A stretch of 64,000 bases of DNA from Oscillospiraceae bacterium (GTDB lineage: Bacteria; Bacillota; Clostridia; Oscillospirales; QAMX01). A program made the translations under genes and the position numbers. Under the pieces are notes generated by a model. The model had not been told where the DNA came from, did no database searches, and saw only the letters and a program-made list of their open reading frames with translations. The stretch is from the NCBI GenBank assembly GCA_015067825.1, contig SVLQ01000006.1, positions 62,001 to 126,000 of the forward strand, read 5' to 3'. Numbering within the stretch: the first letter of the stretch is position 1; the number at the start of each line of letters is the position of its first letter. Below are positions 57,613-64,000 of the stretch, piece by piece.

Positions 57613-60600
57613 TCAATATGCGATCGATTTGACCGTAGTCGATCCACCTTGTAAAATTGAGATCTCGATGATACCGAGGTTGCCGTCTGCTCCGGCACCG
57701 GAAAAGACCGTTCGCAGATTGGGAACATAGGAGAAAGCACCTTCCCTCAGTACAATGCAAAGTTCCACACCGTTTGCTATCGCACGGAGCTCCACGTTGG
57801 CGACGAGCGGATTGCTTTCTTGCGGAATCTGCAGGTCAGGGAGTAGGATCGTGTTCTTCATCGTCACAGTCAGCGTGTGTTTCTCCGCATCATAGGCAAA
57901 GGCCGTCCACGGGAAGCACTCGTTGCCTTCGATATTCACATCCCCCGGCGCTGCCAGCGCGAGCGAAACACCGTCGAGACCTACGCGGCACTCCCGAAGC
58001 TCCGGCGTTGCCCATGCGTGGCCGAGCGCAACCGTGTGGAATCCGAGCGGCAAGGTCTCGCGTTCGGCGTTGGAAACGCTCAACACGATTGCACCGTCGC
58101 GCTCTTGCAAGCGGAGCACCTCCGGATACAGGAGTTCGCCATCCACGATCTCACTCACATACAAAGACAGCGTATACCAATAGCTGACTTCCGCATCAAC
58201 CGCATCGTAGGCGCAGATCACGCGGTCGCCATAGCCGCGATTCGTCAGAATATCTGTTTCGATCGGTTCGCCGGTCTGACCGCTATACGCATCGACACGC
58301 ACACGCCCATCGGAGAGGCAATAAAGCAGATAATCAACACTTCCGGCCGGATACAGCGCGATCAGCTCGGCAGCCGCATCGCGGGCAGCCAGAAGTGCGT
58401 GGGCACTCTGTTCCGTCAGCGGTCCATTTTGTTGTGTATTTGTCGCACCGGAAACCAACGGATCATATACCGTTTTGCGAATATCCGCGGCAAACTGTCG
58501 ATATTCATCGCGCGGAGCCGCCATCCAAGAACGGCTGATAATGCCGTCGGTATAGTGCAAATACGATTTGTCGGTTTCATCCCACATTGTCAGCGAACGG
58601 CGACCGTCGCCGGAAGCGATCGTCAAGTAATATGCAGCTTCGTCAACAGGGCAGTCACCGCCTTCTGTCCAAGAATACTGCTGCAAATAGTACAAAATCG
58701 TACCATCTGCTTTTTCCGCGATCAACGCCAGCGAGGATTCTGCGCCAGCACGCAAAGTGACGTACGAAACATCCGATGCGCGAGCCATTTCCTCCAGCGC
58801 GCTTTCCGGTGTACGTTCTCCCACCTCTCCAAACAGCGCATAGCGCAGCATGAGTGCAATCGGAACGCCGGCGCCGCGCTGCTGCCAATAGGTCAACGGC
58901 CGTTCAAGATTGTTGAGATCCACGTGGCGGATGATCGTCGGTACGGTGTCATAGATAACAAAGGCTTCCATGCCGTCGCGCGTGAGCACTTCTATGCGAA
59001 TGCCCGCAGGATCGCTTGCCGGACGCTCGATCGCCGTCCACGAATAGCGTTCCAGCAGCGTTCCAACCTGTTCGTCGTAGGCAATTTCGGCAGCACGCGC
59101 TTGATTTTCACCAAAAAACAGCACAACCGGCGTATCTCCGCCGTGCTCCAGCGTATGCTTCAGCGCGGCTGACGGTGTCCAACTCGGATCGACCGGTAGC
59201 AATTCGGTAAAACTCTCGTCGAACAAGTGCGCCGAAACCTCTTTGGGATACCCCTCCGCGTACGCATTTGCCCACCAGAGCTGGTAAGAATCCTCGGTTT
59301 TCAGCAGGATCATCGGTGTGGCGCTGCCTTGGTGCAGCGCGGTCCACCAGCGGTCGTCGATCGGTTTGCCGATTGCGCCGTAGAGCCCCTCGAACCGAAA
59401 CGCCGCATCGACGTAGACGAGCCAAACATCGTCGTTTACGAGCGCGGAATCGGCGGCAATGCCCCAATCCTGCGTGCGGTCGAGCACTTCGGACGAATGG
59501 TGGAGGCGGAGCTCCACGTCTTTGTACTCCGTCAGCACAAACGAGCGCGACGGGGCGCTTTGCTTCATCGCATCGAACATTTCGCCCACCAAAACCTCGG
59601 CGGCCTCGTAGACCGCTTCGTCGGGATCTGCCGCAGTCTGGGCATACAGGCGATAAACGCCGGGAACGGCAGACACGTCGTAATAGAGGTAATCCGGCGT
59701 CTGCGGCACGGTCGTGGTCGCCGGCGGCGGATCGGACGTCGGCGGGGTGGTCGCCGTCGTGAGGACGGAGGCGGTCGCCGTGAGCGCCGGATCGTCATCC
59801 TCGGACGAGGTCTCTTCGCCGCCCGCACCCGTATAGGTGCAGCCGACGGCAACCGCGGCGATGACGATGACGGCAATCAGGGTCAGTACGGCGGTTTTGG
59901 GCTTCTTGACGATCAGCTTGATGCGCTCTTTGATGCGTTTGCCGTCGGTCATCGTCGTGGCCACGGCCAAAACCGGCGGACGCGCTGCCGCCGTCAGCGC
60001 AAGCAGCGTGCGGCCGTACGCCGCGCGTTCGGATTCGCCGAGGGTGCGGATCGTCGCTTCGTCGCAGGCGAGCTCAGCGTCGGTTTTGGAGCAGAACGCC
60101 GCCAGCCAAACAAGCGGATTGTACCAATGGATCGCCAGACACAGCGCGCGCACCACCGCCCACAAATGGTCGCCGTGACGGTAATGCGTTTCCTCGTGGC
60201 GGAGGCAATGGTGCAGCACGGTCTCGTCGGCGGCAGTCTCGGCGGTAACGTAGATCGTCGGCCGCCACAGCCCAAACAAACACGGTGTCTGCACGGCGTT
60301 ACTCTGCCAGACCGGCAGCGACGAATCGGTTTGCAGGGGTGTGCGGCTGCGCTTGAGGCGCGCGGCAAGATGCAGATTCACCGCCGCCAGCGCGAGCAGC
60401 ATACCCGCTCCGCCGACCATCCAGACGATTTTGGCAATGCGGCCAAAGCGCACCCACAGGGATTCTTCCGGTTCGGGCTGCGGATCGGCAGGGAAAACCG
60501 GGGTAACCGGGGTGACCGGCGTGATCGGTTCAATAGGTCGGACAGGTGCGGCCGGCGCAGTTCCCGTCGACGGCAGAATGGGCGGAACGTCGGGTTCAAC

Positions 60601-60852
60601 GACGGTCGGTGCCGACGAATTCGGTGCAGTCGTCGCCTCGGTGGCGACCGCCGCGCGGTAAAAATCGGAGTGCTCGACCGGGTTCATCACGCTCAGACGG
60701 CTCGTTCCCAGCGAGAACGGCACCAGCAAACGCACGGCGGCCAGCAGCCACAGCGCGTACTGCAAGCGCAGGCCGATCCGCCCTTTCAGGCAGAGCCGCA
60801 GCAGCAGCAACACGGCGAGCAGCACGGTTGCAGAAATGATCCATTCAATCAC
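57613..60852 (-). CDS. BlaR1/MecR1-family M56 metallopeptidase sensor with a very long C-terminal domain
   Basis: 1079 residues, GTG start at 60852 (AGGAGGGG upstream), overlapping blaI by eight bases. Four or five membrane helices: about residues 5-20, 30-48, 140-162, 231-250 and 321-338. The zinc peptidase motif HEETH (219-223) with downstream ELACDEA (Glu about 260-265) is intact. A Pro/Thr-rich loop (TPVTPVTPV) lies near residue 110. The C-terminal ~740 residues after the last helix (338-1079) should be extracellular; they carry no penicillin-binding SxxK/KTG motifs that I can find, unlike BlaR1 sensors (~585 residues). Candidate signal: another cell-wall or surface ligand. It is predicted to cleave or inactivate the BlaI repressor on sensing. 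Confidence 0.9.
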   Translation of the reverse strand: MIEWIISATVLLAVLLLLRLCLKGRIGLRLQYALWLLAAVRLLVPFSLGTSRLSVMNPVEHSDFYRAAVATEATTAPNSSAPTVVEPDVPPILPSTGTAPAAPVRPIEPITPVTPVTPVFPADPQPEPEESLWVRFGRIAKIVWMVGGAGMLLALAAVNLHLAARLKRSRTPLQTDSSLPVWQSNAVQTPCLFGLWRPTIYVTAETAADETVLHHCLRHEETHYRHGDHLWAVVRALCLAIHWYNPLVWLAAFCSKTDAELACDEATIRTLGESERAAYGRTLLALTAAARPPVLAVATTMTDGKRIKERIKLIVKKPKTAVLTLIAVIVIAAVAVGCTYTGAGGEETSSEDDDPALTATASVLTTATTPPTSDPPPATTTVPQTPDYLYYDVSAVPGVYRLYAQTAADPDEAVYEAAEVLVGEMFDAMKQSAPSRSFVLTEYKDVELRLHHSSEVLDRTQDWGIAADSALVNDDVWLVYVDAAFRFEGLYGAIGKPIDDRWWTALHQGSATPMILLKTEDSYQLWWANAYAEGYPKEVSAHLFDESFTELLPVDPSWTPSAALKHTLEHGGDTPVVLFFGENQARAAEIAYDEQVGTLLERYSWTAIERPASDPAGIRIEVLTRDGMEAFVIYDTVPTIIRHVDLNNLERPLTYWQQRGAGVPIALMLRYALFGEVGERTPESALEEMARASDVSYVTLRAGAESSLALIAEKADGTILYYLQQYSWTEGGDCPVDEAAYYLTIASGDGRRSLTMWDETDKSYLHYTDGIISRSWMAAPRDEYRQFAADIRKTVYDPLVSGATNTQQNGPLTEQSAHALLAARDAAAELIALYPAGSVDYLLYCLSDGRVRVDAYSGQTGEPIETDILTNRGYGDRVICAYDAVDAEVSYWYTLSLYVSEIVDGELLYPEVLRLQERDGAIVLSVSNAERETLPLGFHTVALGHAWATPELRECRVGLDGVSLALAAPGDVNIEGNECFPWTAFAYDAEKHTLTVTMKNTILLPDLQIPQESNPLVANVELRAIANGVELCIVLREGAFSYVPNLRTVFSGAGADGNLGIIEISILQGGSTTVKSIAY

Positions 60853-61234
60853 GGTTATTCCCCTCCTCCAACTCCCGGAGCATCGCGTAAAGCTCGTCGA
60901 TCTCGGTTTTGGACAAGGCCTGTTTTTCGGTCATGGCGCTGACCATCATGCGCACGCTGCCGTGGTAAACCCGATCGAGAAAGCTTTCGGTTTCGCGCAG
61001 GGCGGCATCCTCGCGGGCAATTTTGGGGCGGAACTGCTTGGGCTCGCCCATGTCGGCAGCTACCGCACCCTTGGCCTCCATGCGGCGCAGCATCGTCAGC
61101 GTTGTGCTGCGGTTCCAGCCCATGCGTTTGGCCATGATCTCGCTCATTTCGCGGCCGCTGAGCGGTGCGCGCTCCCATAAAACTTCCATCACTTGCCATT
61201 CGGCCTCCGTCAGGCCAATTCCTTCCGTATGCAT
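60845..61234 (-). CDS. blaI: BlaI/MecI/CopY-family transcriptional repressor
   Basis: 129 residues from ATG 61234 (AGGAGGTG 13 bases upstream); the longer frame from 61798 is not used. Winged-helix N-terminal domain LTEAEWQVMEVLWERAPLSGREMSEIMAKRMGWNRSTTLTMLRRMEAKGAV with the conserved WxVMxxLW and recognition helix (RSTTLTMLRRMEAKG), then the dimerisation domain. It represses genes by binding TACAnnTGTA operators; two such sites flank its own promoter. Co-transcribed with blaR1, which it overlaps by eight bases. Confidence 0.95.
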   Translation of the reverse strand: MHTEGIGLTEAEWQVMEVLWERAPLSGREMSEIMAKRMGWNRSTTLTMLRRMEAKGAVAADMGEPKQFRPKIAREDAALRETESFLDRVYHGSVRMMVSAMTEKQALSKTEIDELYAMLRELEEGNNRD

Positions 61235-61260
61235 ATCTACACCTCCTGTCGGTCGGTTGT

Positions 61261-61305
61261 TTACATCTGTAACCTCATTATACACAGGCTGGTTACATTT
61301 GTCAA
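61261..61305 (-). promoter_or_regulatory. blaI-blaR1 promoter with two BlaI operators
   Basis: On the minus strand perfect TTGACA (61300-61305), 17 bases, perfect TATAAT (61277-61282). Operator 1 is the perfect palindrome TTACATCTGTAA at 61261-61272 (just downstream of the -10). Operator 2 is TTACATTTGTCAA at 61293-61305, overlapping the -35 with one half-site mismatch. The pattern is that of TACAnnTGTA sites in bla/mec promoters, implying autorepression. Confidence 0.88.
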
Positions 61306-61447
61306 CAGTTTTTTTTGCAAATTTCTCCGCCGAGAAAAATTTTTTTCTGCGTGGAGGTCGGAACAAGCGGAACGGCACACAGGCCGTTCCCTGCAGATCT
61401 CCGATGCCCGTGCACCTCACCACCGCTTTAGCGCAATGAAAAAAAGC

Positions 61448-61476
61448 TTGCATCAGCAAACAAATTGTGTTATGAT
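61448..61476 (+). promoter_or_regulatory. Promoter of the NSS transporter gene
   Basis: TTGCAT (61448-61453), 17 bases, TATGAT (61471-61476), 35 bases before the start codon. The stretch 61306-61447 between the divergent promoters is AT-rich with no gene. Confidence 0.65.
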
Positions 61477-61511
61477 ATGAGAAGTTCAAATACACAGAAA
61501 GGTTGGGAATT

Positions 61512-63053
61512 ATGGCAAGAGAAAAATGGACCGGCAGAACCAGCTTTATCCTCGCGGCGATCGGTTCGGCCGTTGGTTTGGGTAACGCGTGGCGCTTTCC
61601 GGGGCTTGTCTCCAAACACGGCGGCGGCGCGTTTCTGCTCGTGTACGTCATCGCCATGCTCGTCGTCGGTGTGCCGCTTTTGATGACCGAGGTCGCCATC
61701 GGCCGCAAAACGCGTTTGGGTGCACCGGGCTCGATGCGCGCGATCCACAAAAAAGCCGAGGGCATCGGCTGGGCTGCAACCGCCAACGCCTTCGTCATCG
61801 CCTGTTACTACGCCGCAGTCTTCGCATGGGTGCTCGCAATGGTCGTCGGCGCGTTTTGGATCGGTACCGACACGGTCGGCGCCTCCAAGGTCTTCTCCGA
61901 CCAGGTCATTCAGACCACTTGGACGACCTCCGGCTACTCGATCCCCTGGTGGATGATCATCGCGCTGGTCGTCGCGTGGGGCCTGATCTACCTTTGCATC
62001 CGCAACGGCGTTTCCGGCGTGAGCAAGGTCGTCAACTTCACCGTCGCCGCGCCGGTTGTTTTGCTGCTGATTTTGGCAGTGCGCGGCTTTTTGCTCCCGG
62101 GTGCCGTGGAAGGCTTGAAGGTGTTTTTCGTCCCCGATTTCTCCGCGCTCAAGGATATCACCCTTTGGGTCGACGCGTTCGGGCAGGTATTTTACAGTCT
62201 GTCGATCATGATGGCGATCATGTTCGCCTACGGTTCGTTCTTAAAGCGTGATACCAACATCGTGGCCGACTGTGCGGTCATCGCCGTCGCCGATATGCTC
62301 ATCAGCGTGCTCGCCGGCATCGTCATGTTCACCACGATGTACGGCACCGGTCTGCAGGACAGCATCACCGCTTCCGGCATCGCCACCGCCTTTATTGTCT
62401 ACCCGACGGCATTTGCGTCGCTGACCTCGATCCCGCTGGTCAACAACATCTTCGCCTGCATCTTCTACCTGATGCTCTGCACGCTGGCCATCGACTCGGC
62501 CTTCTCCATCATCGAAGGCGTTTCCACGGCGCTGGCCGACAAGTTCGGCGTGGAAAAACGGAAGATGACCTTCCGCGTCTGCCTCGTCGCCGGTCTGATC
62601 TCGATCCTCTTTATCACCCGTGCGGGTCTTGCGTGGCTGGACATTGTCGACAACTGGTGCAACTACGTCAACCTGCTCGTCATCGGCGTTATGGAATGCG
62701 TGGCGATCGGTTGGTTCTTCGACGTGCGCAAGGTGCATAAGGAAGTCAACCTCAACACCAAAAGAGGCGGCATGCCGTACTGGTGGCTCAACTGCTCGAT
62801 CCGTTTTGTCGCCCCGCTCGTACTTTCGTTCCTCTTCCTCTTCAACTTTGTGAAGATGATGATGACTTACGCCGAGGGCGGTTCCTACGGTTACGCAATC
62901 TGGGCGGAATGCGTCGCCGGTTGGCTCGTTTCGGCGCTGGTTTTGGTCGCGGGTATTATCGTCAAGGCGGTCAGCCGCAAATCGGCCAAAGCGAGAGCCG
63001 AAGCCGCCGCCGCAAAATCCTGGGACGAAATCGACGACAACGTCGAGGCGTAA
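61512..63053 (+). CDS. Sodium-dependent transporter, NSS/SNF family
   Basis: 513 residues from ATG 61512 (GAAAGGTTGGG upstream). Helix 1 has the diagnostic GSAVGLGNAWRFPGLVSKHGGGAFLLVYV (unwound Na+ site GLGNxWRFP), followed by about 11 further membrane segments; the charged tail ends AKSWDEIDDNVEA. This is the bacterial LeuT/TnaT-like neurotransmitter:sodium symporter family, probably importing an amino acid with Na+. Substrate unknown. Divergent from the blaI promoter; no evidence of BlaI control at its own promoter. Confidence 0.92.
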   Translation: MAREKWTGRTSFILAAIGSAVGLGNAWRFPGLVSKHGGGAFLLVYVIAMLVVGVPLLMTEVAIGRKTRLGAPGSMRAIHKKAEGIGWAATANAFVIACYYAAVFAWVLAMVVGAFWIGTDTVGASKVFSDQVIQTTWTTSGYSIPWWMIIALVVAWGLIYLCIRNGVSGVSKVVNFTVAAPVVLLLILAVRGFLLPGAVEGLKVFFVPDFSALKDITLWVDAFGQVFYSLSIMMAIMFAYGSFLKRDTNIVADCAVIAVADMLISVLAGIVMFTTMYGTGLQDSITASGIATAFIVYPTAFASLTSIPLVNNIFACIFYLMLCTLAIDSAFSIIEGVSTALADKFGVEKRKMTFRVCLVAGLISILFITRAGLAWLDIVDNWCNYVNLLVIGVMECVAIGWFFDVRKVHKEVNLNTKRGGMPYWWLNCSIRFVAPLVLSFLFLFNFVKMMMTYAEGGSYGYAIWAECVAGWLVSALVLVAGIIVKAVSRKSAKARAEAAAAKSWDEIDDNVEA

Positions 63054-63067
63054 CCTGTGCAAATTCC

Positions 63068-63100
63068 AAAGCTCCCGATCTGTGGTCGGGAGCTTTTTTT
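63068..63100 (+). terminator. Terminator of the NSS transporter gene
   Basis: An 11-bp stem (63068-63078 with 63086-63096, loop TCTGTGG) ending in seven T in total. Confidence 0.9.
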
Positions 63101-63104
63101 ACCC

Positions 63105-63133
63105 TTGACGCGTGCTTTTTCGCGTGATATAAT
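63105..63133 (+). promoter_or_regulatory. Promoter of the second MBL-fold gene
   Basis: TTGACG (63105-63110), 17 bases, perfect TATAAT (63128-63133). Confidence 0.85.
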
Positions 63134-63181
63134 GGACAAAAGCTTAGTGGCTTGATTTGATGAAACTGAGGTGGATCTGTT

Positions 63182-64000
63182 ATGGCCGATCTGTTTACGA
63201 ACCTCCCCCTGCCCGCTCTCACGGGTGCGCCGACCGTCTATCCCTGCGGCGACGGTGCGGAAATGCTGCTTTACACCGATGCAAATAAGTCCGCCGCCGA
63301 CGCCTATATCGACGCGCTGACCGCCGCCGGATACGCGCTTGTCGAACGCAGCGAACTTGACACGTCGAGCTTTGCCACGCTCCGCAAAGACGGCCTGACC
63401 ATCGTCATTGACCGCTTTGAGGACGAGCTGCGCGTGATCGCCGACCCCTACACCGCGCCCTACAAGTTGGATGACCCCTGCGAGCGCACCGCGCAGACAA
63501 CGATCTGGCAGCACGAGGTCGACCACACGCTGATCGACTGCGGGATGTGCTTCATCCTCCGCTGCTGCGACGGCAGCTTTTTCGTCATTGACAGCGGCCA
63601 CTACTTCCAGGTCAACGACAACGACCGCATCCACCGCTTCATGCGTGAGCGCACGCCTGCCGGCGAGAAGATCCGCATCGCCGGATGGTTCCTGACCCAC
63701 GCCCACACCGACCACGTGAGCAAATTTTCCGACTTTTTGCGCTACAACATGGACGACTGCGAGCTGGAAGCGCTCTACTATAATTTCCCCGATCCGTTCC
63801 CGCCCGCCGGTGCCGGTTGGGGTAAGCGCGGCAACAGCATGATGGCCTTCAACCTCGCCAAGCAGCTCGCCGAGCTGCCGGAGCTGCCGAAGATCAAGCT
63901 GCACACCGGCCAGCACTTTGCCGTGCGCAATCTGCATTTCACCGTGCTCTGCACGCACGAAGACGTATTCCCCACCGAAAATTCCGATTTCAACAACACG
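63182..64000 (+). CDS. Metallo-beta-lactamase-fold hydrolase (3' end outside window), paralogue of 16497-17852
   Basis: ATG 63182 opens a frame that runs off the end of the window (273 residues seen). The N-terminal ~120 residues are of unknown type, then CFILRCCDGSFFVIDSG with the MBL strand and Asp, AGWFLTHAHTDHVSKFSDF (HxHxDH motif at about 175-180), YYNFPDPFPP and LHTGQHFAVRNLHFTVLCTHED. The layout, the GWFLTHAHTDH block and the YNFP segment repeat those of the gene at 16497-17852 (CWFCTHAHNDH, YNFPHMEY, AHTGQVFHFDNLTVEVLDTQED). The intact part looks functional; substrate unknown. Confidence 0.85.
   Translation, partial: MADLFTNLPLPALTGAPTVYPCGDGAEMLLYTDANKSAADAYIDALTAAGYALVERSELDTSSFATLRKDGLTIVIDRFEDELRVIADPYTAPYKLDDPCERTAQTTIWQHEVDHTLIDCGMCFILRCCDGSFFVIDSGHYFQVNDNDRIHRFMRERTPAGEKIRIAGWFLTHAHTDHVSKFSDFLRYNMDDCELEALYYNFPDPFPPAGAGWGKRGNSMMAFNLAKQLAELPELPKIKLHTGQHFAVRNLHFTVLCTHEDVFPTENSDFNNT

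Noticed and set aside
59227..60942. 571-residue plus-strand frame opposite blaR1
   Set aside because: Arg/Gly/Asp-rich antisense product of the GC-rich blaR1 gene; no ribosome binding site or domain.
60845..61234. Beta-lactam resistance cassette around blaI-blaR1
   Set aside because: No beta-lactamase or alternative PBP gene lies on either side; the divergent gene is an NSS transporter, and BlaI/BlaR1 homologues are common in resistance-free clostridia.

Overview
The window is high-GC chromosomal DNA with Gram-positive features: AGGAGG-type ribosome binding sites, sigma-A promoters with 17-base spacers and often a TRTG extension before the -10 box, a complete WalR-WalK-YycH-YycI cassette, a BlaI/BlaR1 pair, a NifS-ThiI-CinA operon, a GTP-type PEP carboxykinase and a SpoIIQ-like M23 protein. 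This fits a high-GC anaerobic clostridium (Oscillospirales or Christensenellales type, probably gut-associated). That placement is inference; no rRNA or other phylogenetic marker was compared.

Layout. 1-4079: the end of a large beta-rich protein, then a minus-strand group (GH29-like hydrolase, RsmC-like methyltransferase, M23/SpoIIQ-like protein, 51-residue membrane protein). 4341-9064: a sugar-catabolic operon (isomerase, PmoA-family protein, Gfo/Idh/MocA dehydrogenase) followed by an OPA-like MFS carrier and a small membrane protein. 9125-11105: a glycerophosphodiesterase and a zinc-ribbon membrane protein on divergent promoters, then an AT-rich island with an orphan consensus promoter and a secreted CXXC protein. 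11308-23260: a three-gene FtsX-type ABC exporter, a metallo-beta-lactamase-fold protein, a NatAB-like ABC exporter with a DUF4097 protein, and a GH106-like glycosidase. 23344-31522: tRNA-Leu(CAG), the NifS-ThiI-CinA-PHP-nitroreductase operon, rsmA and pckG. 31586-41797: a lipoprotein, two phosphoesterases, small enzymes and the XRE-walRKHI operon. 41923-47406: lone pduL, then two tandem gene duplications (two ChbG-type deacetylases, two metallophosphoesterases) fused by overlap to proB. 47608-55763: proA, a DUF1846 protein, a DapA-family aldolase, a GH4 glycosidase and a second glycosidase. 55817-64000: tRNA-Pro(CGG), a frameshifted DUF4832 gene, blaR1-blaI with operators, an NSS transporter, and the start of a second metallo-beta-lactamase-fold gene related to the one at 16497-17852.

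The predicted lifestyle is glycan scavenging. Several unrelated glycosidase families (GH29-like, GH106-like, GH4, an unassigned one), ChbG deacetylases, sugar dehydrogenase/isomerase and an aldolase feed central metabolism, with PEP carboxykinase as the anaplerotic or gluconeogenic link. No prophage, insertion sequence, CRISPR array or toxin-antitoxin pair was recognised.

The least explained structure is a multi-hairpin intergenic element present twice, between walRKHI and a HAD gene (36275-36573) and between proB and proA (47399-47552). Both copies have the same orientation relative to the flanking genes, and differences between stem arms are compensated so that pairing is kept. Other points: a frameshift in a (GC) run in the DUF4832 gene, a 19-bp inverted copy of the tRNA-Leu T-arm inside a neighbouring terminator, a BlaR1 with a very long non-penicillin-binding C-terminal region, and an XRE gene leading the wal operon.
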